Origin: Coneutiohabitans sp964457925 | Lineage (GTDB): Bacteria; Zhuqueibacterota; Zhuqueibacteria; Zhuqueibacterales; Zhuqueibacteraceae | Direction of reading: 5' to 3' | Assembly: GCA_964457925.1 (NCBI GenBank) | Contig: CAYWGH010000010.1 | Location: 1 to 64,000, forward strand | Length of the DNA stretch: 64,000 bases | Shown: positions 51,724-60,519 of the stretch, piece after piece | Position numbering within the stretch: position 1 is the stretch's first letter | Layout: every line of letters begins with the position of its first letter | Made by a program: the position numbers and the translations under genes | Notes under the pieces: generated by a model | Seen by the model: only the letters and a program-made list of their open reading frames with translations | Told to the model about the DNA's origin: nothing | Database searches by the model: none

Positions 51724-52361
51724 AATTGAATATCTCCGATAGATTTGATAATTGCCTCTTGGGCAATAGCGCCGGCGCGCAGCAAGCGCGGCGGAACAAT
51801 CGTGACATCTAAAATCGTTGAAGCCACGGAAGTCGAAGCTGCTCCCGAGTCCAAAATTAGCGGGAGAGTCTCGCCGAACTGTTCTAGAATATCGGCAACC
51901 GTCAATGCCGCAGGCCGCCCGGCGAGATTGGCGCTGGTTGAGATGATGGGCGCGCCGAGTTGTTCACTCAACAGTCGCGGCAACGCGCGCGCCGGCACGC
52001 GCACAGCCAGGGTCGAACTGGCCGCAATCAAATTCTGCGGCACTTTTTTCGTCGCTTCGAAAACCAAGGTCAACGGCCCGGGCCAAAACTCGTTCATTAA
52101 CTTTTCCGCCAGCGGCGAGATGTATTTGACCCATCCCGCCAGCATGGCTTCGCTGGCAATAATGACGGGCAGCGCTTTTTCGGTAACGCGCTGTTTCAAG
52201 GTATAAATCTGATCAATCGCCCCGGGCAATCTGGCATCAGCACCCATGCCGTACACCGTGTCGGTGAGATAGGCAATCACCTGGCCTTCGCGCAAAGCAT
52301 TGACGGCGAAAGCGAGGTTTGCAGCGTCAGGATGGTCGGCGTTGATTTTTAATACATTCAT
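51720..52361 (-). CDS. tsaC: L-threonylcarbamoyladenylate synthase (YrdC/Sua5 family)
   Basis: 213 residues, the single-domain YrdC size. KIN/S-type motif region: LREGQVIAYLTDTVYGMGAD (about 28-47), then LKQRVTEKALPVIIAS, FWPGPLTLVFEA, VRVPARALPRLLSEQLGAPI and STSANLAGRPA. It makes threonylcarbamoyl-AMP, the first step of t6A at tRNA position 37. The C-terminus lacks the extra Sua5 domain. It sits eight bases after the heptosyltransferase gene, overlapping the phosphatase gene, inside an LPS operon. Confidence 0.92.
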   Translation of the reverse strand: MNVLKINADHPDAANLAFAVNALREGQVIAYLTDTVYGMGADARLPGAIDQIYTLKQRVTEKALPVIIASEAMLAGWVKYISPLAEKLMNEFWPGPLTLVFEATKKVPQNLIAASSTLAVRVPARALPRLLSEQLGAPIISTSANLAGRPAALTVADILEQFGETLPLILDSGAASTSVASTILDVTIVPPRLLRAGAIAQEAIIKSIGDIQF

Positions 52362-52369
52362 ATGGCCGT

Positions 52370-53404
52370 TTAAAATTTTTTGCGCGCGATCATGGCTTTA
52401 ACGCGCGTGATCACTTCTTCCACTGCAATCTCCTGCATGCATGCATGCGTTCCAATCGGGCATTTTTTTGAGCCGTGCATGCTGCACGGCCGGCACGGCA
52501 AATCATGCTCGATGACGCCGTGGCCTTCGCCGTAGGGCGCAAAACCGAAACGCGGCACGGTCGGCCCGAAAATCGTCAACACGTTGCAATTCGTCGCAAC
52601 GCCGAGATGCGTTGGCGCGCTGTCATTGCTGATCAAAACAGCGCAACGGTCGAGCAACGCCGCAGATTGCCGCAATGACGACATTCCCGCGAGATTAAAA
52701 CAATTCTCTCCGGCAGACTGCTGAATCTCGCGGCAGAGTTCGGCGTCGCTTTCGCCGCCAATCAAAAAAACACTCGCATGCAATTCGGCGATCAAGGCCT
52801 TTGCAAGTTTGGCGAAACGATCAGCCGGCCAGCGCTTCGTTGCCCAAACCGATCCCGGCGCCAGCGCGCACCAAACTCGTTTCGAGTCAGCGTTTTTCGT
52901 GAGCTCGGCGACGCGCGCGGCATCAGCCTCATCCCAATCCACTTGCGGCTTGAGTTCCCGCGGAATTTCTCCGAAAGGCCGCAGCAAATCGAGATTGCGC
53001 TCGACTTCGTGCTTTTCATGATAGCGCGCGCGCTGCGTCAAAAGAAATGCGCCGGCGCTGCGATCAAAACCCACGCGCAGCGGAATGCGCGCCAGCCAAA
53101 CCAGCAAGGCGCTGCGCAGCGAGCGATGCGGCACAATCGCCAGATCATATTTTTCCGCGCGCAACGCTTTTGCGAAGCGCAAAAGCGCGGCTGCGCTGCG
53201 CTGTTTGCCTCGTTTATCAAAGATCAAAACGCGATTGATTCCGGGATTTTTTTCCAACAGATTCGCCGCCGCCGGGATCGCCATGAAATCAATTTCACAA
53301 GGCGCGAAGATTGATTGCAGCGCTTGCACCAAGGGCGTCGCCAGGATCACATCGCCGATAAACGCCGTTTGCACGATGAGAATCTTTTGGGGGACGGATG
53401 GCAT
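52370..53404 (-). CDS. waaF: Lipopolysaccharide heptosyltransferase (GT9, WaaF-like)
   Basis: 344 residues; the ATG at 53404 overlaps the lpxL stop by one base (TGATG), which fixes the start. GT9 marks: ILIVQTAFIGDVILATPLVQ (about 9-28), ALAPGSVWATKRWPADRFAK, FLIGGESDAELCREI and LISNDSAPTHLGVATNCNVL. WaaF adds the second heptose to the LPS inner core. The Cys-rich tail (HDLPCRPCSMHGSKKCPIGT) is shared with the other GT9 gene. Exact sugar specificity cannot be read. Confidence 0.85.
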   Translation of the reverse strand: MPSVPQKILIVQTAFIGDVILATPLVQALQSIFAPCEIDFMAIPAAANLLEKNPGINRVLIFDKRGKQRSAAALLRFAKALRAEKYDLAIVPHRSLRSALLVWLARIPLRVGFDRSAGAFLLTQRARYHEKHEVERNLDLLRPFGEIPRELKPQVDWDEADAARVAELTKNADSKRVWCALAPGSVWATKRWPADRFAKLAKALIAELHASVFLIGGESDAELCREIQQSAGENCFNLAGMSSLRQSAALLDRCAVLISNDSAPTHLGVATNCNVLTIFGPTVPRFGFAPYGEGHGVIEHDLPCRPCSMHGSKKCPIGTHACMQEIAVEEVITRVKAMIARKKF

Positions 53405-54336
53405 CACACGCGACTCGTGTCCGCCCGGGCGACTGAATTCAAATGCGGCTGTGTTTTCCAGCGCCGGTGCATCCAAAACCAATGATCGGGATAGCGGCGA
53501 ATATAATTTTCCAAAACCCGGCTCCAGCGCGCGGTGATTGCGTGAATCTTATCTTCTTCACTCAAATTTTCTGCAAGATCATCGAAACGCAGGCATTGGC
53601 TCTCAATCACATGCGTGCCGTCGGATTGTCGAATGGCGACCACGAACAGAATCGGTGCGCCGCTGCGCAGCACAAATGCCGCGGGTCCGCGCGCGGTGGA
53701 AGCGGGCCGGCCTAAGAATTGAACAAAGATGCCGGATTGCCCCGCGTCTTGGTCCGCGAGAATCGCCACGAACTTTTTTTCACGCAACGCCTTCAATATG
53801 CCTTTCATCGCCGAACCGCGCGGGATGCTGGCCATGTGCATCTGTTCGCGCGTGCGGCGAATGAGCTGATCGGCATAGGGATTGTTCTGCGCTTGATAGA
53901 GAAAAACCATGGGAAAGCGCCGCGCCACCATCGCGCCCAGGTATTCCCAATTGCCGAAATGCCCGGTCATACAAATCGCGCCGCGGCCTTCCGCCAATGC
54001 TTGCTGCCAGAGCTGTTCGTGTCCGGCATCCCGAAATCTAACGATCCGATCAAGTTCATGCGTTGAAAGTTTCGGCAGGCGCAAATATTCCATCATCATC
54101 CTGCCGAAATTTTCATAATTGCTGCGCGCGATAGCCTGCAATTCTGCGCGCGGCGTTTGAGGAAACGCATGCTGCAAATTTTCCAGCGCAACACGCCGGC
54201 GAATACGCAGAATCGAAAATGTGAATCTTCCCAATCCGGCGCCCAACGCGAGCAAGGTTCGCCGCGGTACGGCCGCTGCGATTTGCACGAGCAACAGCAG
54301 TCCCAGATATTCCAACAAATGCTTGAGTTTTCGCAT
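53404..54336 (-). CDS. lpxL: Lipid A acyltransferase (LpxL/HtrB family)
   Basis: 310 residues. An N-terminal hydrophobic anchor (about 9-35) and the HX4E catalytic motif, His 126 to Glu 131 in TGHFGNWEYLG. Further conserved are ENFGRMMMEYLRLP, VAILADQDAGQSGIFVQFLG and RYPDHWFWMHRRWK. It adds a secondary acyl chain to lipid A at the inner membrane. It is the first gene of a six-gene run with overlapping starts and stops, so its promoter in the 54337-54688 gap likely drives the set. Confidence 0.9.
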   Translation of the reverse strand: MRKLKHLLEYLGLLLLVQIAAAVPRRTLLALGAGLGRFTFSILRIRRRVALENLQHAFPQTPRAELQAIARSNYENFGRMMMEYLRLPKLSTHELDRIVRFRDAGHEQLWQQALAEGRGAICMTGHFGNWEYLGAMVARRFPMVFLYQAQNNPYADQLIRRTREQMHMASIPRGSAMKGILKALREKKFVAILADQDAGQSGIFVQFLGRPASTARGPAAFVLRSGAPILFVVAIRQSDGTHVIESQCLRFDDLAENLSEEDKIHAITARWSRVLENYIRRYPDHWFWMHRRWKTQPHLNSVARADTSRV

Positions 54337-54688
54337 GAAAGCACATGTCGCAACAAAATTTAAGACGAAACTTAGCCAAAAAATGGCTGATTGTCAAATT
54401 GAATGTCGGTAGCCAAACGTTCACATCCGGGCAATTTTTCTAGTTTGGTGCTCCGTTGAGTTGGTTCTTAGTTTGACTGTGTCACATTTCAAAAACCACG
54501 ACAGAGTCGCGGAATTCGCAGAGTAAGATTGCGTGAATTCTCAGCGAACGCTGCGTCTCGGCGGTGAATCTGACATCGTCAAGTTGGGAGTACGCACCCG
54601 AATTGTCATTCAGCGAATCTTGTGAAATACTCGACATGAGGCCCAGAACTTCACAGGATCCTTAAAGAATGACAAAATACGCATAGAA
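54337..54688. other. Intergenic region upstream of the lpxL operon
   Basis: 352 bases between two minus-strand genes. Contains repeat copy B (54478-54580) and must hold the lpxL promoter. No gene seen. Confidence 0.5.
54478..54580 (-). repeat. 90-base palindromic dispersed repeat, copy B
   Basis: Inverted copy of the repeat at 38985-39082. On the minus strand it reads TCACCGCCGAGACGCAGCG, then CGCAATCTTACTCTGCGAA as in copy A, then AATGTGAC at its end as in copy A. About 20 scattered differences. Confidence 0.7.
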
Positions 54689-56929
54689 TCAGCTCAACTC
54701 CACCGTCTGGCCAATCTCGCTTTTTGCAACAAATTCGCCGTTTTGCCAAACCCGGAATTTTTTACCTTTGCGCTCAACTTTGAGCTTCACGCCGCGCACA
54801 ATGACATGGTCCAACACGAACTCCTTCAACTTGAATGGAAACGGAGAAATCGTCACGCCATCATCGTGCGGTCGAATGCCGCAAACATATTTGAGAATGA
54901 GATCATTGACCCATGAATGCTGATAATCATCGACGCCGCGATAGAGGGCTGGCTTGCCGGTGAACGGGTGATAATGTTCAAAACAATTCGGGCGCCAGGG
55001 ATCGCCCTCAAAAAACATCATGCGAATGAATGTGGTGATGAACTCGACTGCTGCCGCCTGCAATTTCTCATCATTGAACCGAATTGCGGTTTGCGCCAAG
55101 GCTTCGGCGAGGTGGCTGTTGGTCATCGGCCACACGCGGCCATTCCAGGGGCATTTCATGCGCTTGCCCTTCCATTCCGGTTCGGCGCAGAAAAACGGGT
55201 CATCAACACTTGACGCCGGCGCCGGAAACGGCGTCCAAAATTCTTTGGGATTGCACAAATGTTTTTTCAAGCCCGGCAGATGCGCATGCGAAACAATGTC
55301 TGTGAAATAGGGATAAAAACAAACCGCTGCTTTCACGCCGGTGCGCTGCCCGGTTTTCGGATCGACATCAAAAAACATTTCCGCTTTTTCATCCCACATC
55401 TGTCGCAAAACGGCGGCTTTGATTTTTTCCGCGCCGCGCTGCCAGGCTTTCGCATCCTCTTCGCGGCCAAGCTGCATTGCGATGCGGCTCAATGCGCGCT
55501 TTAACTCGTAAATGTAGACGGTGGCATCGACGCCTTTGAGGCGAAACACCTCGCCCCAATTGTCATGATCGGCGTGAGAATCAACCGCGAGATAGCGGTG
55601 CATGAATTCCTGTCCGGTTTCGTATTGATTATCGATGTCATACAACCCGCTGTTTTCCGCATCACGCTCGCGATCGAAATATTCGGCGTATCGTTTCAAT
55701 CCCGGATAAATCGCCGCGCGAAATTCTTGCGAGGGGTGAATGCGTTCGAGTTCAAGCACAGCGTTGCCCCAATCGGCGTGATAAAACAACTCCTGGCGGT
55801 AATGATTGACGTCGATATAGCCGCGCAAGCCGCCGTCTTCGCGTTGATTGTCGATAAACGTGAGCAAGCTGCCGGCCGCGAGGCCGGGATCGTGGCGCCA
55901 GCGATTCTCGCGCATGTGGCACATCGCGCTGTAGGAAATCGGCGCGCGGAAATATTCGATGCCTTCACAAACAAACGGGTGTTGATAATTGCCTTCCTGC
56001 ACGGAGATTGTGTTTAATCGCAGACCATACCAGCGATACCAATAATAACGCGTAAAGTATTCATCCGAACTCTGAAATTGTGGGAGCTGTGAGAAATAAC
56101 TGCGCCAGCTCGCCCGGCTCGTTTTGATCGGCTGCAATTTCCGCAAACTCTCGGACGGCATTTTTTGCGGCGCAACCGTCAGCCCAATGACAACACTCCT
56201 TTCGCTCTCCGGCTTCAAACTGATCTCCGTATGCAAGGCAAAATAAAGCAAGCCCTCATTATCAATGCTGCTGATTTTGGCAGTGTTCGGCAACTTCCCC
56301 GCAACAAAAGTCTCATAAAACGGCGTGAAGCGCCAATGTGGTTGCAACGCCGAGCGTTGACTGAGGCTGATTGCATATGATGTTATTGTTTGATTCAAAC
56401 TCAGCCTGACAGCGACCGACAGTTGAGGCTTATCCGCAGGTTTTAGATTCTCGATAAAAGATATCGTTTCACCGTCAAAAGCAATTTCCGACAACCAGCG
56501 GGTTTGCTTAACCGGGAAGGATTGCTGCACCGTCCAGGCAATAAAATGAAGCCGGCGCTTTTTGCTTGCACGGTTGCGCAAGCGCACGAGAGAGCATGCG
56601 ACATCGTTCGTCAGAATTGTTTTCTGCTCGACCAGGCGCAACCATTGATCTTTTTCCCGCCGCTGACGCGAAACGGCGGCGTATTTTTGCTGAAGAAAAT
56701 CCGGGCGCCAGTTGCGTGATCGAAACGCCAAGGGGATTTCCCGGCCGTCTTCATCGAGCAACGTCCAGGTAAACAACGGCGCAAATTCATAATTAAAATA
56801 ACTTGCTTCATCCCAAAAGCCGGGAAAGTCGAGATATTGCGGAAACGGCGGCGCCCACAGCAAACGATTTCCGCCAAGATACCATTTGTCATTGCGGGAG
56901 AGAGCTGCGACGGGGTTGATGTTTTTCAT
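54689..56929 (-). CDS. Glycoside hydrolase, GH63/MGH1-like (alpha/alpha)6-barrel
   Basis: 746 residues; the ATG at 56929 begins MKNINPVAALSRND and is preferred to an earlier in-frame ATG. No signal peptide, so cytoplasmic. The N-terminal half is a beta-sandwich (about 1-270). The catalytic (alpha/alpha)6-barrel covers about 300-680: YWYRWYGLRLN, RWRHDPGLAAGSLLTFIDNQ, KGVDATVYIYELKRAL and WNGRVWPMTNSHLAEALAQT, the last like the WNG..WP loop of GH63 alpha-glucosidases. The tail (VDDYQHSWVNDLILKYVCGI) closes the fold. It should trim an oligosaccharide taken up by the neighbouring ABC transporter. GH63, GH78 and GH37-like folds are hard to separate by eye. Confidence 0.75.
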   Translation of the reverse strand: MKNINPVAALSRNDKWYLGGNRLLWAPPFPQYLDFPGFWDEASYFNYEFAPLFTWTLLDEDGREIPLAFRSRNWRPDFLQQKYAAVSRQRREKDQWLRLVEQKTILTNDVACSLVRLRNRASKKRRLHFIAWTVQQSFPVKQTRWLSEIAFDGETISFIENLKPADKPQLSVAVRLSLNQTITSYAISLSQRSALQPHWRFTPFYETFVAGKLPNTAKISSIDNEGLLYFALHTEISLKPESERSVVIGLTVAPQKMPSESLRKLQPIKTSRASWRSYFSQLPQFQSSDEYFTRYYWYRWYGLRLNTISVQEGNYQHPFVCEGIEYFRAPISYSAMCHMRENRWRHDPGLAAGSLLTFIDNQREDGGLRGYIDVNHYRQELFYHADWGNAVLELERIHPSQEFRAAIYPGLKRYAEYFDRERDAENSGLYDIDNQYETGQEFMHRYLAVDSHADHDNWGEVFRLKGVDATVYIYELKRALSRIAMQLGREEDAKAWQRGAEKIKAAVLRQMWDEKAEMFFDVDPKTGQRTGVKAAVCFYPYFTDIVSHAHLPGLKKHLCNPKEFWTPFPAPASSVDDPFFCAEPEWKGKRMKCPWNGRVWPMTNSHLAEALAQTAIRFNDEKLQAAAVEFITTFIRMMFFEGDPWRPNCFEHYHPFTGKPALYRGVDDYQHSWVNDLILKYVCGIRPHDDGVTISPFPFKLKEFVLDHVIVRGVKLKVERKGKKFRVWQNGEFVAKSEIGQTVELS

Positions 56930-57052
56930 GGGAACTCTTTGTTCGCTTTGCTTTCGCGGTTTTGGCCAGACACAGATCAACTGCTCTCAATTCAAAACAA
57001 ATGCAATGGCCAGGCCATTGCAGAAACATTTGGGAAGCTCTGGAGTCAGGCA

Positions 57053-59614
57053 CTACTTTGTCTCAATCACGATTTCATGTTTAACGAATTCGCCTGCCGG
57101 GCCGTCCGGCATCTTTATCACCAGCATACCAGCGCTCGTCTGTGCGCCTTGTACGGCTTGAATTTTTTCGCCGTGCACAAATCCCAATTCGTAGTGTTCA
57201 CCGGCAAGGCCTTCGACGGTGAGGGTCAGCTTTTCCTCTTGCCGCTGCGTGGAAATGATCTTCAAGCCTTTGTTGGTGTCGCCGGTTTTTGTTTCGATCA
57301 CCGGCGGCAAAATCTCGACGGTTGGCTCGAAGTTTATTAGAACCACCGCGGAATCCGTTAACGTGAATTCGATCACCGGTTGAAGTGCTTGTGCAGAAAC
57401 TGCCGGCGAGAAGCTGGCAGGGGTTCCATTCACGTATACGCTTTGAATCTTGCTGCCCATGCCGAGCGCCGGCGCGAACTGTAGAGTATAAGGCGCAACG
57501 CCTTTGCGTTTTGCCATGAGGTTGATTTGGCGGCTCTCTCTTTTGTAATGAAAAGAAAAAGCTTCCTTCCCAATTTGATAGTTTCGAATTGTGACCTCCG
57601 GCCAATCTGCCGGAAACTGCGGCGCAAAGCGAACTCGTTGATCAAGGGCGCTGCCGGTGAGGCCGAGCATGCCGCGCACGAACGGCAAAACCACGCCCGC
57701 GCTGCAAAAGCCCTGATGCGCGACCGCTTCCTGCGGCCAACTGTTGTGATGCCCGGAAAAAACTTCGGTAACAAATCCCAGCGCATTATCAAACGTGTGC
57801 CGCACGCTTGCCATCAAAGAATTGTAACCCTGCAAAGCAAAATGATGTTGATACTGTGCGGTTGCCACCCAACTGGTAAGAAACGGCCACACTGCGCCGT
57901 AATTGTAATTCAGCGGCTCGAACAAGCTGCTTTTGATTGAAATGCTGCGCACGCCCCAATCCGTTGTCAATTCCGAGGAATTCAATTTTTCCAGTGACCG
58001 GGCGCTGCGTTGCGCATTGGCGAGGTTCCACATCAATCCCACCGCCGCCCAGGGCGAAACTTCGGCGACCTGCTCACCTTTGGCATTGAAGGCATAGGAA
58101 TACTGCTGTAGCTTGTCATCCCAAAATTTTTCATCGAATGCTGGTTGCGCTTTTTCAAAATCACGTTTCGCTTTGAGCGCGTAGCTTTTCTCGCCGGCGA
58201 TCTGCGCGAGAATCGGCATCGCCCAGGCGGCACGAACCCAAACGGCGGCAAGATAGATATCGGTTTCAATATTCGTCAGTGAGCCAAATTCCAACGCGCC
58301 AAGCCCGGCCTTGCTGTTGTCCATCAAACCGTCGCGATTGGCGTCCGTCGAGAGACACCATTCATACGCCCGCCGAATCGAACGCCAACTGTTTTTGATG
58401 AAGGCTTCATCGCCGGTCATGACGAGATAATCGTACATCGCGCACAAATAAAACGGGGTGGTGTCGCCGTGAATGTAACCATAGTGATAATCCTTGAACC
58501 AATCGATGTAGCCTTCTGCCTGTGAAAGTTCGTGCGCCATCTTGCCGTCTTCACGTTGCCATTTCTGTGTGAACGCGAGGGCTTCTTTCACTGCCGCAAA
58601 TGCCCCATAACTGTTCATGCTGAAGCTGTTGATATAAGCATCGCCGCCGAAAAACCAGCCGAAACCGGGGCGCCCGCTAGTGCCGGAGGCGCCGAGCCCG
58701 GCTACCAAGCCCTTGCCGAGCGTGGGATGATCGACGCGCAGATTGTCATAAGCAACCTTCGCCCACTCAAATGCGAGATTCAATTCGCGCTGCGGCGTGA
58801 TGACTTGCAGCGTATTCTCGCGTAGTTGGCGATAGTAAGCGGCATTTTGTTGATAGAACTGTTCCGGTTGCGCCGCGAGTTTTTGATAAGTTGCTTTAAT
58901 ATCATCGCGCTTGCCTTTGCCGCCGGCCATGATGATGGGAATGTATTTGCCGTTGACGGCCGCAGCCTCCTTGATCTCGATCTTAAATTGATTTGGCGAA
59001 TCGGAAAGCATGTGGGCCGGCGTGTAGGAAATGCCGGAGGCCGCAGGAGAACCGAGGTAGCCGTGGTTCTTGCGCGAGGATTCCGAAATGAGATACGCTT
59101 TCATATCGTTATCCCAATAGGCATATTGCCCGCCGATGCCTGCCGGCCACATGGGTTGCAAAACCGGCAGGAAACTGCAAATGATGGTCAGCGGTTCGGT
59201 TGCATCGACCTCGAGCAAGATGATGGCGCCGGGCTCTGCTACCGGTGTAAGGTAAATTGCGCGAACGGCAAACGATTGGTAGGTAAATGTGAGCGTGGTG
59301 GCCTCGGGCGTGGCGGAAATGAAACGCACAATGTCTTTGCCTTTGATCGGCTCAGTCGAGCTGCCGAGCAGAAATGAAAACTCGAAATTGCGAAAGAGTT
59401 TCACGGGATAAGCCCAGGCTTCAAGCGAGCCGCTCTCGAAGCCGAGAATGGCAAACTTGCTGCCGACTTTGTCGAAATAAGTTGCCGGTTGCGCCAGCCG
59501 CGACAATTCAAGATCATTGGCTTGCCGCTTGAAAGCCGGGACGAGATTATCCTGAGCCAGCGCCTGAGCCAGGCTCCAGAATAAAACCGCGATTGCAAAA
59601 AAACTTTTAACCAT
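57053..59614 (-). CDS. Secreted glycogen-debranching-like glycoside hydrolase
   Basis: 853 residues from the ATG at 59614 (GAAGGGAAG upstream), with a signal peptide ending ALAQ. A beta-sandwich (about 25-270) precedes an (alpha/alpha)6-barrel (about 290-690) like amylo-1,6-glucosidase: GRPGFGWFFGGDAYINSFSM with the catalytic-type Asp, WQREDGKMAHELSQAEGYID, SKAGLGALEFGSLTNIETDI and NYNYGAVWPFLTSW. A C-terminal beta domain follows. The family removes alpha-1,6 branches or trims glucans. It is exported whereas the hydrolase encoded next lacks a signal, suggesting stepwise breakdown outside and inside. Start is 20 bases from the permease stop. Confidence 0.8.
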   Translation of the reverse strand: MVKSFFAIAVLFWSLAQALAQDNLVPAFKRQANDLELSRLAQPATYFDKVGSKFAILGFESGSLEAWAYPVKLFRNFEFSFLLGSSTEPIKGKDIVRFISATPEATTLTFTYQSFAVRAIYLTPVAEPGAIILLEVDATEPLTIICSFLPVLQPMWPAGIGGQYAYWDNDMKAYLISESSRKNHGYLGSPAASGISYTPAHMLSDSPNQFKIEIKEAAAVNGKYIPIIMAGGKGKRDDIKATYQKLAAQPEQFYQQNAAYYRQLRENTLQVITPQRELNLAFEWAKVAYDNLRVDHPTLGKGLVAGLGASGTSGRPGFGWFFGGDAYINSFSMNSYGAFAAVKEALAFTQKWQREDGKMAHELSQAEGYIDWFKDYHYGYIHGDTTPFYLCAMYDYLVMTGDEAFIKNSWRSIRRAYEWCLSTDANRDGLMDNSKAGLGALEFGSLTNIETDIYLAAVWVRAAWAMPILAQIAGEKSYALKAKRDFEKAQPAFDEKFWDDKLQQYSYAFNAKGEQVAEVSPWAAVGLMWNLANAQRSARSLEKLNSSELTTDWGVRSISIKSSLFEPLNYNYGAVWPFLTSWVATAQYQHHFALQGYNSLMASVRHTFDNALGFVTEVFSGHHNSWPQEAVAHQGFCSAGVVLPFVRGMLGLTGSALDQRVRFAPQFPADWPEVTIRNYQIGKEAFSFHYKRESRQINLMAKRKGVAPYTLQFAPALGMGSKIQSVYVNGTPASFSPAVSAQALQPVIEFTLTDSAVVLINFEPTVEILPPVIETKTGDTNKGLKIISTQRQEEKLTLTVEGLAGEHYELGFVHGEKIQAVQGAQTSAGMLVIKMPDGPAGEFVKHEIVIETK

Positions 59615-59634
59615 AAACTTCCCTTCGGTTGATC

Positions 59635-60456
59635 TCAGCCTTTGATTCCTGTGAGTGTGATTCCTCGCACAAAATATCGTTGCGCCAAAAAGAAAACGAT
59701 GATGATCGGCAGCATGACTATCACGGCTGCCGCCATTTGATGCGTCCAATCGAGTGCATAAATGGCGCTGAACGAGGCGATGCCGACTTCCACGGGCCGC
59801 ATTGCGGCTTTGTTGGTAACGATCAGCGGCCAGAGAAAATCTTTCCAACTGTTCATGAAGGCAAAAATGGCAAGCGTAGCCAGCGCGGGCTTTGCCAATG
59901 GCAGAACGATGCGCCAGTATATGGCAAACTCATGCGCGCCGTCCAGGCGCGCCGCTTCCTCCAAATCTTTCGGGATCGTCAAAAAAAACTGCCGCAATAA
60001 AAATATTCCCCACACACTCGACAGCGAGGGCGCGATCAGGGCGTAATAGGTGTTGATCCAGCCGAACGCAGTGATGAGGAGAAAAGCCGGAATGAGGGTA
60101 ACCATGGCGGGAATCATCATGGTGGCCAGATAAAGCGCAAAAATCTTGTCGCGCCATTTGAACTGAAGACGCGCGAAGGCGTACGCAGCCATCGAGCAAA
60201 ACAGCAATTGCCCGGCAACAGAAAAAGACGTGACGATGATGGTATTCAAAAAATACCGGCCAAAAGGCTGCAATGCCATGGCCTCGGGATAATTTTCCCA
60301 GCGCGGCGATTGCGGCAGCAGCCTCGGCGGATATTGAAAAACTTCGGTGTCCGTCATTAATGAGGTGGAGATCATCCACCAAAACGGCAGCAGCATCGAA
60401 ACCGCCAATGCGATCAGTACCACGTAAATCGAAATTTTGATAAACATCGTTTTCAT
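59635..60456 (-). CDS. ABC sugar transporter permease (CUT1, MalG-like)
   Basis: 273 residues. Three ATG codons stand in a row (60462, 60459, 60456); 60456 has AAGG at proper distance. Six membrane segments, and the permease loop EAARLDGAHEFAIYWRIVLP (the EAA motif that docks on the ATPase). The start KISIYVVLIALAVSMLLPFWW and TSLMTDTEVFQYPPRLLPQ are typical MalG features. It is the second permease of the importer with the fused protein encoded 57 bases upstream. Confidence 0.92.
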   Translation of the reverse strand: MKTMFIKISIYVVLIALAVSMLLPFWWMISTSLMTDTEVFQYPPRLLPQSPRWENYPEAMALQPFGRYFLNTIIVTSFSVAGQLLFCSMAAYAFARLQFKWRDKIFALYLATMMIPAMVTLIPAFLLITAFGWINTYYALIAPSLSSVWGIFLLRQFFLTIPKDLEEAARLDGAHEFAIYWRIVLPLAKPALATLAIFAFMNSWKDFLWPLIVTNKAAMRPVEVGIASFSAIYALDWTHQMAAAVIVMLPIIIVFFLAQRYFVRGITLTGIKG

Positions 60457-60519
60457 CATCATCCTTCACGTACGCAGCAAATAGTCATCTCAAGAGCGTT
60501 GCACCCAATCATCAGATTC

